This document shows, piece after piece, positions 26,975-37,688 of a DNA stretch of 64,000 nt (the stretch's first letter is position 1; each line of letters starts with the position of its first letter). Made by a program: the position numbers and the translations under genes. Source of the DNA: Gammaproteobacteria bacterium (GTDB lineage Bacteria; Gemmatimonadota; Gemmatimonadetes; Longimicrobiales; Gaopeijiaceae). The notes beneath the pieces were generated by a model. That model was not told where the DNA came from, did no database searches, and saw only the letters and a program-made list of their open reading frames with translations. The stretch spans positions 78,023-142,022 of the forward strand of contig JAPPMM010000059.1 in NCBI GenBank assembly GCA_028819075.1, read 5' to 3'.

Positions 26975-29547
26975 GGTTTCGCACTCCGCGTCGCGCGGCG
27001 GGCCGACCAGATGCGGACCGCGTTGGCCGCGAGCAGCCCGGTCAGGATGATGAAGCCCAGCCAGAAGCTGCGCAGCACCACGTCGGACCGGTACCACAGC
27101 TCGACCTCGGATTCCCCCGCCGGCACGGGAACGGCGCGCAGGGTGTGGTAGGCGCGCAGCACGGGGGCGTCGCGGCCGTTCACGCGGGCATGCCACGCGG
27201 GGTACCAGTTGTCTGCTATGGCGAGCAGCGCCGGAGCGGAGGAGCGCACGGCGAGCCTCAAGCGGTCGGGGCCGCGCTCCAGCCAGTCGATCTCGCCCGC
27301 GACAGGCGTGCCCGGCAGGTCGACGGGCGGTGGCTCCGCCAGCACCACCTCCCCTGCGGGGTCGAACGCGGGAGAGAGCATGTACGCCATCGCCTCGTCG
27401 TCGGACCTGACGACGGCGCTTCCCACGAGCCGCGCGCGCGGAAGGCCGGCCTCCACGAAAACGGTCTCGTAGATGCGGCCGTCGGGCAGTTGCGTCCGGC
27501 TGAAGACATTCCCCTGCGGCGAACTCCCCATCTGCAGATCGGGCCAGAGCAGATAGCGCACGTTGAGCAGCCTGCGGATGTTCTCGTTTCCGTAGAGGTT
27601 CATCGGCTGTCCCGAGCCCACCATGCCGATGAGATTGCGGTAGCGGGCCAGGTCGTTGGGGTGGTGTCCGCCGGCGAGTTCGATGCCGTGTAGCGCGGGC
27701 ATCAGGTCCTGGCCCGCGTTGCGAAAGGACAGCATGCGGTAGGGTTCGGAGCTGCCGGCCTCCCGGTCGAGCACTGCCTGGATGTTGGCATCCGGGGCAG
27801 ACCAGCGCTCGAAGTCGATGGTCTGGATGAACACGCGGTCTATGCGGTAGGCGTCCAGCGCGACCAGGGCGACGAGCGCGCCCAGGACGATGCCGGGCGC
27901 CAGGTACGCCCTTCGCAGCGCCCACACCGCCGCCGCCACGGCCCCGGCCAGAAAGACCGCGATCCAGGCACCGGCCCCGATCCAGGGCAGCGCGGCCGCC
28001 AGCGCCTGACGCCTGGCCTCGGTGATTCCGGGATAGAGGACGGAGGCCCACAGAGAGGTCAGCGCGCCCGCTGCGGCGAGCAGCGCGATTGCTCCCAACG
28101 TGCCGGCAGCGACCAGAACCAGCCGCTGGACACGCCGTCCCAGTTCGGGATCGCGCACGCAGGCGAAGATGCGGTCCACCCCCAGCGCCGCCAGCGTCGC
28201 CGCGCTGAAGGCGACCAGGTAGGCCGCCTGAGAGGGCGCCCGGAAGAGGCTGATGCCGGGCAGGACTTCATAGGCTATGCGCCAGACGGGCGTATGGGTG
28301 CCGAGAGCGAACAGAAGGGCGGTCCCGGCCAGCCCCCCGAAGAACCAGCGCAGCCCGCGCAGGGGTCCGCCCACGAACGAGATCGCGGCAAGCAAGAGCA
28401 GTACCAGGCCCGCGTATTCGTGGTTGTGCTTGAACGGATTGCGGCCCCAGTAGGTGTTGTCGGCCCAGCTTCCCGTACCGCCGATGTTGGCTCCCGCGAA
28501 TTCGGGGATGACGAGGGAGAAGGCCTCCTCCGGATGAAGCGACCAGGAACTGGACCACTCGAGGGCGGCATCCTCGTCGAGTGCCTCGGAGGTCGCGGTG
28601 CGCCGGGAGTCGGCGGTCACGTAGTCGAGGGCCGGCAGGAGTTGGCCGCCTGTGATGAGCGCGCCGGTGATCGACGCCGCCAGAAACAGACCGAAGCGTG
28701 ACGCCGCCCGCGAGCGCGAGCCGGGGCGGGTCCCAGCGGCATCTGCATCCCGTGGATTGTCGTCCGTCCCGGCCACAGCTTCCGCACCCGTCCCCCGCAG
28801 GATCTGAACGCTGCGGAACATGGCGAACAGCCCGGTGGCGCCGAACAGGAAGTACGCCGTCTGGAAGTGCGGCGTCAGGATCACGAGCGCGATCACCAGG
28901 GCCAGCCAGGTGAACGACTTGAGGCCGGGGCCCAGGAAGTGCCGCTCCGTGGCCCAGAACAGCAGCGAGGTCAGCGCGGTCACGAACATCTTGCCGTCGT
29001 GACCCGCGAACACGAGCCCGACGAAGACCGGGGCGAGCATGTAGCCGGTTCCCGCGACCAGCGCCGCGGCCCGGGAGACCCCCAGCGCGCGCACCCACAT
29101 GAACATGAAGAAGCCCGCCGCCGCGACGTGCACGACGAGCTTCCATCCGAGCGCCCGATAGGGCTCCACGAGGATGAGCAGCAGGAGAGAAGGCGGGTAG
29201 AAGGAATCGCCCGCGCTGAGGGCTTCTACCAAGGGAGTGCCCCCGAGGAACTGCGGCAGCCATCCCGGGATGCGGCCCAGTTCGGCCAGGGCGTCCGCGT
29301 AGATTGCGCGTGCCATGTAGCCGCCGGCCAGGGTGTCGCTCCCGTAGAGCATCGCGCTGCTGAAGATGAACCCGCGGAACAGGACCACCGTCAGCCCGAG
29401 GAAGAGGGCCCACGGAAGCCACCTGGGGATGGCGGGAGCGCCGCCGGAGGCCATCTGCGCCCGCGAAGGAGCGCTCTTCCGTGCCGAGGCTGTCTCTGCG
29501 CGCGGCCTCCGCGCCTGCTTTCGCTTGCCTCGTCGCTTCGCGCTCAT
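26971..29547 (-). CDS. YfhO-family multi-spanning membrane protein
   Basis: The 858-residue protein has a basic, alanine-rich N-terminal tail, then about 12-14 membrane helices and a large extracytoplasmic C-terminal domain before a last helix. It fits the GT-C-like YfhO family (YGSDTLAGGYMARAIYADAL is a typical first-loop segment; GIELAGGHHPNDLARY lies in the outer domain). YfhO proteins are thought to transfer sugars from polyprenyl phosphate to surface polymers. The upstream GT2 enzyme and downstream flippase-like protein make a complete small glycosylation set. Start at ATG 29547; a start at 29634 would overlap the GT2 gene. Confidence 0.82.
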   Translation of the reverse strand: MSAKRRGKRKQARRPRAETASARKSAPSRAQMASGGAPAIPRWLPWALFLGLTVVLFRGFIFSSAMLYGSDTLAGGYMARAIYADALAELGRIPGWLPQFLGGTPLVEALSAGDSFYPPSLLLLILVEPYRALGWKLVVHVAAAGFFMFMWVRALGVSRAAALVAGTGYMLAPVFVGLVFAGHDGKMFVTALTSLLFWATERHFLGPGLKSFTWLALVIALVILTPHFQTAYFLFGATGLFAMFRSVQILRGTGAEAVAGTDDNPRDADAAGTRPGSRSRAASRFGLFLAASITGALITGGQLLPALDYVTADSRRTATSEALDEDAALEWSSSWSLHPEEAFSLVIPEFAGANIGGTGSWADNTYWGRNPFKHNHEYAGLVLLLLAAISFVGGPLRGLRWFFGGLAGTALLFALGTHTPVWRIAYEVLPGISLFRAPSQAAYLVAFSAATLAALGVDRIFACVRDPELGRRVQRLVLVAAGTLGAIALLAAAGALTSLWASVLYPGITEARRQALAAALPWIGAGAWIAVFLAGAVAAAVWALRRAYLAPGIVLGALVALVALDAYRIDRVFIQTIDFERWSAPDANIQAVLDREAGSSEPYRMLSFRNAGQDLMPALHGIELAGGHHPNDLARYRNLIGMVGSGQPMNLYGNENIRRLLNVRYLLWPDLQMGSSPQGNVFSRTQLPDGRIYETVFVEAGLPRARLVGSAVVRSDDEAMAYMLSPAFDPAGEVVLAEPPPVDLPGTPVAGEIDWLERGPDRLRLAVRSSAPALLAIADNWYPAWHARVNGRDAPVLRAYHTLRAVPVPAGESEVELWYRSDVVLRSFWLGFIILTGLLAANAVRIWSARRATRSAKP
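26984..26987 (-). promoter_or_regulatory. Shine-Dalgarno GGAG for the CTG start at 26974
   Basis: GGAG on the minus strand, nine bases before the CTG. It lies inside the last codons of the upstream gene and supports re-initiation at the CTGA overlap. Confidence 0.5.
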
Positions 29548-29593
29548 CGATCTCGTCCCACGGTTCCGCGTCGCTTCAGCCCGCGCGCACCGC

Positions 29594-30709
29594 TCAACCG
29601 TCCCCGGTAGCCGCGGGCCCGGACCCTGCATCATCGCGTGTCCCGCCAGCCAACTGGCGTCGCAGCGCCTCGATCTCGTGCCGGACGTGGGCGATCTGCT
29701 CGCTGACCAGGCCGAATCCTGCCAGAAGGAACCCGAGCGTCTCCAGCAAGACCACCAACTGGATCAGCAGACGGTAGCCGAACGGGGGCACGTAGGGCTC
29801 GAATCCCAGCGCCGGATGCAGGTAACGCAGGTAGAGGGCGCCCGCCGCAACCAGTCCTCCCAGTGCCGCCAGAGCCAGTCCGGAAGCACCGAACAGCAGC
29901 AGCGGCTTGCGCGAAAAGAACACCAGAAAGGCGACGGATGCCAGGTCGGTAACGCCGATCACCACGCGCCACAGCCCCTGGTACTTGGATTCGCCCGCCC
30001 TGCGGTCGTAGAGCTTGATGTCGATTTCGGTGACCGTGGCCCCGCGCCCGTGCGCCAGCACAACGAAGAAACGATGCCAGTCGTGCCTGAGCGTGAGCCC
30101 GTCCAGGATCTCCCGCCGAAACCCCTTCATGGCTGAGTTGAGGTGGGTGACGGGCACACGGAACAGCAGGCGCGACATGCGGTTGTAGATCTCGGACACC
30201 GCCGCCTTGTCGTAGTGGCCGATGCGCCGCCCGGAGACGATGTCCCACCCTTCGTCGAGCTTCTCCAGGAAGCGGGGGATGTCGCGCGGGGAGTGCTGCA
30301 GATCGGCGTCGAAGAGGATGATGCAGCGACGATCGGTGGCGTTGACACCGGTGACCATCGCTTCGGTCTTGCCCCGGTTGCGCCGATGGCGGACGACGCG
30401 AAACCCGTCCCAGTCCGCCGCCTCGCGGCGGGCCACCTCCGCCGTGCCGTCGGTGGACCCGTCGTCCACGAGCACGACTTCACCGTCGAGATGGAACTCC
30501 TGGAATGCGTCCCGCAGTTCGCGCACCAGGTCGGGGACCACGGGGGCCTCGTTGAATGCGGGAATGACGACCGCGAAGTCCCTTCTGGCCTGCTGGATCT
30601 CCGGTTTCAGATTCTGCCCCGGTCGGAGGGTGGCGTTGCCGCGTGCGCCGCGCGTTGGGCGAGCGCGGTCAAGATGGTCTCGCAGGACACGGTACGCCAC
30701 TCGCGGCAC
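29594..30709 (-). CDS. GT2 polyprenyl-phosphate glycosyltransferase (DPM1/GtrB-like)
   Basis: The protein has a GT-A domain with the nucleotide-binding VIPAFNEAP, VLVDDGSTDGT and FDADLQHSP (DxD-like) motifs, followed by two C-terminal membrane helices (about 270-345). This is the layout of GtrB/ArnC/dolichol-phosphate-mannose synthase relatives that load a sugar onto a polyprenyl phosphate. A final helical tail follows. The start is uncertain: GTG at 30709 gives 371 residues, GTG at 30700 has a better-spaced GAGG, and a CTG at 30610 would start close to the family N-terminus. Its product is the likely substrate of the YfhO-like protein. Confidence 0.88.
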   Translation of the reverse strand: MPRVAYRVLRDHLDRARPTRGARGNATLRPGQNLKPEIQQARRDFAVVIPAFNEAPVVPDLVRELRDAFQEFHLDGEVVLVDDGSTDGTAEVARREAADWDGFRVVRHRRNRGKTEAMVTGVNATDRRCIILFDADLQHSPRDIPRFLEKLDEGWDIVSGRRIGHYDKAAVSEIYNRMSRLLFRVPVTHLNSAMKGFRREILDGLTLRHDWHRFFVVLAHGRGATVTEIDIKLYDRRAGESKYQGLWRVVIGVTDLASVAFLVFFSRKPLLLFGASGLALAALGGLVAAGALYLRYLHPALGFEPYVPPFGYRLLIQLVVLLETLGFLLAGFGLVSEQIAHVRHEIEALRRQLAGGTRDDAGSGPAATGDG

Positions 30710-30939
30710 CCTCGTTCCGCGCCGTGGCAGGGCGCGGGAGGCACCGCGGGCGAGAGATCGCGGGGGTCTCGGCGGGCCCCCGGCTCAGCCCTTGCGGTGG
30801 GATGGCGAATCGCGAGATTTGTCCCTGCCGGTCGCTGCCCGTGCCCTTTGCCGGGCTGTTCGAAGAGCCGCACCCGAGCCGGGCGACCACCGTTTTCCCG
30901 TCGCCGCCCAGATTTCTCCCTACCGTACCCGAGGCTGTC

Positions 30940-32571
<1,632 letters not shown>

Positions 32572-32588
32572 CGGGGCTCGAGCCGGAC

Positions 32589-33428
32589 ATGGACACAACA
32601 CGGTCGAACGGGCCGAGCGTGGCCTTTATCGGTGCCGGAGCCATGGGCGCGGCAATGATCGGCGGCCTTGCGGGGGGCGACGACATCGATCGGGCCCACA
32701 TGATCGCGAGCGACCGAAACGAGGACCGGCTCGCGCTGGTGCGGGACCAGTTCGGGGTCCGGACCACCCTGTGCAACCGCGAGGCGGCCCGGGACGCGGA
32801 CGTCGTCGTCCTGGCGGTCAAGCCGCAGGTCCTGCCCGGCGTGCTCTCGGAGCTTCAGGGCGGGATCCGGCGGGACGCGCTGACGCTGTCGATCGTGGCC
32901 GGCGCCTCCATCGGCACCATCGCCTCGCTGCTCAAGCACCGCGCCATCGTACGCACCATGCCCAACACGCCGGCCCAGGTCGGGGAGGGCATGACCGTGT
33001 GGACGGCGACCCCGGAGGTCTCGCCGGAGCAGAGGGCGCAGGCAGGAACCATCGTCGGGTCGCTGGGGCGACAGCTGTTCGTCGACGACGAGCGGTTCCT
33101 CGACATCGCGACGGCCATCAGCGGCACCGGACCGGCCTACGTGTTTCTCATGATGGAGGCGCTGATCGACGCGGCCGTTCATCTCGGGTTCTCGCGCAAG
33201 GACGCGCGCGAACTCGTGGTGCAGACCATCCGCGGCGCGGCGATCTACGCCGAGCACCAGACCGTCCATCCAGCCGAGCTGCGCAACCGCGTGACCTCAC
33301 CCGGAGGCACCACGGCCGAGGCGCTGTACCAGCTTGAGAAGGGCGGTTTCCGCACCATCATGTCCAAGGCGGTGCACGCGGCGTTCCAGCGCAGCGTGGC
33401 CCTGGGCGAGATGAGCACGCAGGCGTAG
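32589..33428 (+). CDS. proC: Pyrroline-5-carboxylate reductase
   Basis: The 279-residue protein has an N-terminal Rossmann motif (VAFIGAGAMGAAMIGG), the VLAVKPQ segment, MPNTPAQVGEG and the C-terminal dimerisation helices with the ProC signature (TSPGGTTAEALYQLEKGGF). It reduces P5C to proline with NAD(P)H. Its placement with pruA could let P5C be partitioned between proline and glutamate. The TAG stop is part of a convergent hairpin with the next gene. Confidence 0.96.
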   Translation: MDTTRSNGPSVAFIGAGAMGAAMIGGLAGGDDIDRAHMIASDRNEDRLALVRDQFGVRTTLCNREAARDADVVVLAVKPQVLPGVLSELQGGIRRDALTLSIVAGASIGTIASLLKHRAIVRTMPNTPAQVGEGMTVWTATPEVSPEQRAQAGTIVGSLGRQLFVDDERFLDIATAISGTGPAYVFLMMEALIDAAVHLGFSRKDARELVVQTIRGAAIYAEHQTVHPAELRNRVTSPGGTTAEALYQLEKGGFRTIMSKAVHAAFQRSVALGEMSTQA

Positions 33429-33469
33429 CCGCGGACGCCGGGCGGACGACTCTTCGTCCGGCGTGCTAC
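33425..33469. terminator. Convergent hairpin between proC and the penicillin-acylase gene
   Basis: The convergent junction folds into one interrupted hairpin: GTAGC/GCTAC, ACGCC/GGCGT and GGACGA/TCGTCC pair in order around a four-base loop. Both stop codons (TAG on each strand) lie in the outer stem. There is no T-run, so this would be a bidirectional, Rho-assisted or weak terminator; this is inferred from shape and position. Confidence 0.45.
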
Positions 33470-35886
33470 CCCGGCAGGAGTACCAGCCGGGAGACCGTGC
33501 GTGCCTCCACCTCCGACCGGTCGAGCGGCAGACGCCACAGTTCGCCGTGCTGCCAGCGCTCCAGCTGGTCCCAACTGTGGCGGTTGGCGGGACGGCCGGA
33601 CTGCCCTCCGGGCAGGATGAATCCACCCCCGCGGCCGAGGTCTCCCAGGTCGGCGACGGAACGCTGGCTGGGCCCGGCGGTGACCTCGAACAGGGGGACG
33701 TTGCCCTCGAACGGGGCGGCGTCGACCGTGTAGTCGTCGCCCGGCCGGGGAAGACCGCGCCGGCCGAAGCCCAGCAGTCCGCCGATCAGCGGCACGTCCT
33801 GAAAGGGATGCGAGATGCGCAGGAGGTGGACCTCCCCCCAAGGTCGACCGCTCGCCTCGGCCGCCTCGAGCGCGGCCTGCCCGGCCAGGGAGTCCACCCC
33901 GGCCCCGCCGGCGTCGAGCGCCCGCCCCACCATGTACTGCGGGAAATAGCCGAAACCGCCTGAAGCCGCGTAGAAGCGGGCGCGCAGCGCAGCCCCGAGC
34001 GCGTCCGCCCAGGCGTGGAAGAGCGTCGCCTCCGTGCTCTCCACGGTCGCGCGGCCATCCCAGGCTTCGAGCGCGGCGGCGAGGCTGTCCAGCCCCGCGC
34101 GCCGAAAGGCGCCGGCCGCCCGGTCGCGGTAGCGGGCGATGAAGGCGCTCCGGACATCCAGTTGAATGGCCCTCATCGACTCCGCGTCGTGGTCGCTCCG
34201 CGCCTCGATCAGCTCGGTGATGCGCTGGGCGCGGTACGGGTCCTCCCAGCGGTCCGGGGAGATCAGCAGCGACAGCGAGTCCCGGCCCTGGCGGTTGTTG
34301 GCCGTCGCGATAAAGCCGGACGCCGGGTTGAGCAGCCGGGGATTGCGCTCGTAGGGCAGCGTCCCGGTCCAGTCGTGTTCACCGGTCCAGCCGGGCACCG
34401 GGAGGAGGGACGGACGGCCCGAGCGGCGCAGGGGAACGGCCCCGGCGAGCTGGTAGCCGAAGTCGCCGGCGGTGTCGGCGAAGACCACGTTCTGGTAGGG
34501 GCTGGTGAAGAGGGCCAGCGCGGCGATCAGTTCGCCGGCGGAATTGGCGAGGTTCATCGCCAGGATCCCGTCGAAGGTCGTCGACGGGTCGTGCGCGCCC
34601 CAGCGGAACGACAGCAGTTCGCCTCCCGGCACCGGATCCACGGATGTCATGACGGGGCCGTGGCGAGTTTCGCGCACCACCATGCGCACCGGCTCTTCGC
34701 GCCCGCGCACCCGGATCGATTCCTCCCGCACCCGGAACGGCTCGCTCCCCTCCGGCGTCAGGTAGCGCGTGGTGTCGGCAGGGTCCACCCGTTCGATGAA
34801 GAAGTCGGAGTCATCCACCATCGCGTTGGTGAAGCCCCATGCAACGCCGGCGGTGTGTCCCGCGGCCACGCCGGGCGCGCCCGGCAGGCTCTGTCCGACG
34901 ACATCCAGGCCGGGCGCGTGCAGCCCGATGAGGTACCAGATGTTGGGGTGGTCCAGGCCCAGGTGCATGTCGTTGGCGAGCAGGGGCATTCCGGTCGCGG
35001 TGCGGGAGCCTCCGACGACCCAGGAGTTCGAGGCACGGAAGATGCTCGCCGCTTCCAGCGCGGTGCGGGCGGCCGCGGGCATGCGCGCCGACGCGATCAC
35101 GTCGCCGGAGACGGCGGGGGGCAGAGCGGCCGGCGGCGCGACGGGACCGCTGGCGATCCCGCCACCCCCGGATACGCCGGTATCGCCGGGAACTCCGCCA
35201 TCTGCGCGCGCCACCGGGCCATCCTGCAGAATCGTCACCCCCCAGTCCGGATAGGACGGCAGCAACTCCAGAACGGCTTCGTCTCCCGCGGTGGCGCGCG
35301 CGCCCGCCAGCGACATCGAGACCCCGTACTGTGACAGGTCCCAGGCCATGATCTTCTCGACCGCGAGCGAGTGCTCGAGCTCCCAGGTCTCGAAGCCGGC
35401 GCGCAGCAGGACGAACTCGGGCGGCAGGAGACCGCGCCATCCGGCCATGGCCGCGTTCACCCCGCGGGCGTACGCCTCCACCAGCGCCCGGGTCCCTTCG
35501 CTGACGGCCGTCTCGCGCCCCGCCCGCGCGAGGCCCAGCGCGCGCAGGAAGCGGTCGGCATCCAGGGTTTCCTCGCCGAACAGCTCGCTCAGACGTCCCT
35601 GGGCGACGCGGCGGAACATCTCCAGTTGCCAGAGGCGGTCCGTCGCGTGCAGATACCCCTGCGCGAAGACCGCGTCGGCCAGCGAACCCGCCCACACGTG
35701 GGGCACGCCCAGGGAGTCGCGCAGGATCTCCACCGGCTGCTCCAGGCCGGCAAGCACGAGCTCCCCGGACGCCGGCGCGGGACCGGCGGCCAGCCGCCTG
35801 AGCCAGATCGCGCCCGCCAGCGAAGCGAGCAGAACCCCTGCCAGTGTCCCGAGCAGGATCCTCCGGAACAGGCGGCCCCTCTTCAG
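33466..35886 (-). CDS. Penicillin acylase-family (Ntn) hydrolase, apparent CTG start
   Basis: From the CTG at 35886 the product is 806 residues. It has an N-terminal signal anchor (LKRGRLFRRI, then a hydrophobic helix) and an alpha region with GVPHVWA, then the autocatalytic Ser in FRASNSWVVGG at about residue 286, which becomes the N-terminal nucleophile of the beta chain. Family members cleave amides such as beta-lactam side chains or acyl-homoserine lactones; the substrate here is unknown. The next in-frame start, GTG 35757, would remove the export signal. CTG overlaps the upstream stop as CTGA, with GGAGG seven bases before it. Confidence 0.9.
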   Translation of the reverse strand: MKRGRLFRRILLGTLAGVLLASLAGAIWLRRLAAGPAPASGELVLAGLEQPVEILRDSLGVPHVWAGSLADAVFAQGYLHATDRLWQLEMFRRVAQGRLSELFGEETLDADRFLRALGLARAGRETAVSEGTRALVEAYARGVNAAMAGWRGLLPPEFVLLRAGFETWELEHSLAVEKIMAWDLSQYGVSMSLAGARATAGDEAVLELLPSYPDWGVTILQDGPVARADGGVPGDTGVSGGGGIASGPVAPPAALPPAVSGDVIASARMPAAARTALEAASIFRASNSWVVGGSRTATGMPLLANDMHLGLDHPNIWYLIGLHAPGLDVVGQSLPGAPGVAAGHTAGVAWGFTNAMVDDSDFFIERVDPADTTRYLTPEGSEPFRVREESIRVRGREEPVRMVVRETRHGPVMTSVDPVPGGELLSFRWGAHDPSTTFDGILAMNLANSAGELIAALALFTSPYQNVVFADTAGDFGYQLAGAVPLRRSGRPSLLPVPGWTGEHDWTGTLPYERNPRLLNPASGFIATANNRQGRDSLSLLISPDRWEDPYRAQRITELIEARSDHDAESMRAIQLDVRSAFIARYRDRAAGAFRRAGLDSLAAALEAWDGRATVESTEATLFHAWADALGAALRARFYAASGGFGYFPQYMVGRALDAGGAGVDSLAGQAALEAAEASGRPWGEVHLLRISHPFQDVPLIGGLLGFGRRGLPRPGDDYTVDAAPFEGNVPLFEVTAGPSQRSVADLGDLGRGGGFILPGGQSGRPANRHSWDQLERWQHGELWRLPLDRSEVEARTVSRLVLLPG

Positions 35887-37085
35887 CGCGACGCCTCCAG
35901 AGCCCGGCTGAAGTCGCGCTGCAGGTCCCGGACCTCTTCGAGCCCCACCGAGACACGAACGAACCCGTCGGGAATGCCCGCCTGCGTCCTCTCCTCCGGT
36001 GTCAGGCCGATGTGAGACGTGAAGCGCGGCTGCGACACCAGGGTCTCGACGCCGCCCAGGCTGGGCGCGACCCTGGCCACCTCCAGACTGCGGCAGAATG
36101 CGTCCGCGCCCGCGCCGCCGCTCTCCAGCACGAAACCCACCATGCCGCCGAAACCGTCCAGAAGCTCGCCCGCGAGAGCGCGGTCGGGGTGACTGGCGAG
36201 CCCGGGGTAGGAGACGCGCGAGACCCCGGGCCGGCCCTCCAGCCAGGCTGCGAGCTCCAGGCCGCTCCGGTTGTGGCGCGCCATGCGCACCGACAGCGTC
36301 TTGATCCCGCGCTCCAGCAGCCAGGCCGCGTGCGGGTCCAGCGCCGGGCCGTAGAGCACCAGCATGCGCTGCACGCGCTCGACCAGCTCGCGGCTGCCGG
36401 AGACGACGCCCGCGATCAGGTCGGAATGGCCGCCGAGATACTTGGTCGCGCTGTGGATCACCACGTCTACGCCGAGGCGGGCCGGCCTCAGGTTGACGGG
36501 CGAGGCGAAGGTGGCGTCCATCATGGTCACCGCTCCGGCCTGGCGCGCGAGGCGCACCGGGATGCGCGGATCGAAGACGCGCATCACGGGGTTGGTCGGG
36601 GTCTCCAGGAAGAGAATGCGGGTGTTGTCCCGCATCGCCGACTCCCAGGCGCAGGTCTCGTCCGGATCTACGAAGGTCGTGGTCACCCCCCGGTGCGGCA
36701 TCTCATCGGCGAGCAACGTGGCGGTGGCGCCGTACAGGTGCTTCGAGGCAACGACGTGGTCCCCGGCGCGGGTCAGGGCGAGAACGGGAAGCGCGGTGGC
36801 CGCCATCCCGCTTGCCACGGCCAGCGAGGCTTCGGTGCCCTCGAGCGCCGCCAGCTTCTTCGCCACGGCGACCTGATTCGGGTTGTTGCCGTACCGGGAG
36901 TAGCGCAGCTCGGGCGCATCGCCGGGCGCGTTCCAGAAGAAGGTGGAGCTCTGGACCACGGGCAGTACGACGGCTTCGCCGGGACGCGGCTCGGGGGCGC
37001 CGGCGTGGACACCCAGCGTGCCCGGACCCCAGGCCTCCCGCACCTCCGGCGAATCGTTCGTTCTCTCCTCCGAGACGCTCTTCAT
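35883..37085 (-). CDS. Cystathionine gamma-synthase/lyase family PLP enzyme (second copy)
   Basis: The 400-residue member of the Cys/Met PLP family has the catalytic lysine in HSATKYLGGHSD, the cofactor Asp in MMDATFASP and a YGATATL phosphate-contact segment. It is clearly divergent from the copy at 11077, so the two probably differ in substrate (for example synthase versus lyase, or O-acetylhomoserine sulfhydrylase versus methionine gamma-lyase); the sequence does not settle this. ATG 37085 overlaps the upstream stop as ATGA and its own stop gives the CTGA overlap with the acylase. Confidence 0.9.
   Translation of the reverse strand: MKSVSEERTNDSPEVREAWGPGTLGVHAGAPEPRPGEAVVLPVVQSSTFFWNAPGDAPELRYSRYGNNPNQVAVAKKLAALEGTEASLAVASGMAATALPVLALTRAGDHVVASKHLYGATATLLADEMPHRGVTTTFVDPDETCAWESAMRDNTRILFLETPTNPVMRVFDPRIPVRLARQAGAVTMMDATFASPVNLRPARLGVDVVIHSATKYLGGHSDLIAGVVSGSRELVERVQRMLVLYGPALDPHAAWLLERGIKTLSVRMARHNRSGLELAAWLEGRPGVSRVSYPGLASHPDRALAGELLDGFGGMVGFVLESGGAGADAFCRSLEVARVAPSLGGVETLVSQPRFTSHIGLTPEERTQAGIPDGFVRVSVGLEEVRDLQRDFSRALEASR
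35894..35898 (-). promoter_or_regulatory. Shine-Dalgarno GGAGG for the CTG start at 35886
   Basis: A full GGAGG at the ideal seven-base distance before CTG, inside the 3' end of the upstream gene. It is the strongest of the three CTG-associated ribosome-binding sites. Confidence 0.65.
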
Positions 37086-37669
37086 CCCATCAGACTCCTC
37101 ATCAGATTGCTCAGCGCCAGATAGTCTCCCGACTCGGGTCGCCGGAAAACAAGTCCGCGCCGCACGAGTGACTCCAGCGTAGCGCGATCGACCTCGTCCG
37201 GAAGGTGTGCCGGGACATCCCCCGGAGAAAGGGCTCCCCGCTCCTCCAGGGAACGCCAGACCCTCGCATCGGCCTCGCTCGGCACGCCAACCAGCCGGCA
37301 CGGCCCCGCCGCGGTTTCCGCCACGGCAGTGAGACGATGGCGTTCCAGCACGGCCTCGATCGGCTCCAGATGAAGATCGCTCACGCCGCGCAGGATGAAA
37401 AAGGCGCGGGTGGCTTGCCCGGGCGGCTGGTAGTGCAGGAGCAGCTTCGCCACAACCTCGTCCGCGCACGAGAAATCCACCACGTGAACCTCGGAGAAGT
37501 CGATGACCGAGAGCGCCATCTCTCCCGCGTTCGCTAGCTGGCTCTCGATGGCCAGCCGCACCGCGCGCCCCGTGGGCCGGGTCACCAGGTGCGCGTAGAG
37601 CGACGCCACCTGCCTCTGTACCAGGCGACGGAGGTCGATCGCCACGGGATCGATGCCGAATCCGTTCAT
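37082..37669 (-). CDS. STAS-like (DUF4325-type) regulatory protein
   Basis: The 195-residue protein has a central segment ALSVIDFSEVHVVDFSCADEVVAKLL, which has the shape of a STAS/DUF4325 domain (buried beta strand, then a loop with Ser at the position phosphorylated in SpoIIAA-type antagonists, then a helix). The C-terminus (VRRGLVFRRPESGDYLALSNLM) resembles a winged-helix end. It follows, after 19 bases, a protein with a HATPase domain, so the pair looks like a kinase and its phosphorylatable partner. No sigma factor is adjacent, so the output is unknown. Start: ATG 37669. Confidence 0.65.
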   Translation of the reverse strand: MNGFGIDPVAIDLRRLVQRQVASLYAHLVTRPTGRAVRLAIESQLANAGEMALSVIDFSEVHVVDFSCADEVVAKLLLHYQPPGQATRAFFILRGVSDLHLEPIEAVLERHRLTAVAETAAGPCRLVGVPSEADARVWRSLEERGALSPGDVPAHLPDEVDRATLESLVRRGLVFRRPESGDYLALSNLMRSLMG

Positions 37670-37688
37670 CAGGCCGGACCCGAGTCCG

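Noticed and set aside
30608..30610. A further CTG start for the GT2 gene
   Set aside because: It would give a family-like N-terminus, but there is no good ribosome-binding site, and GTG starts at 30709 and 30700 are available, so it is not claimed.
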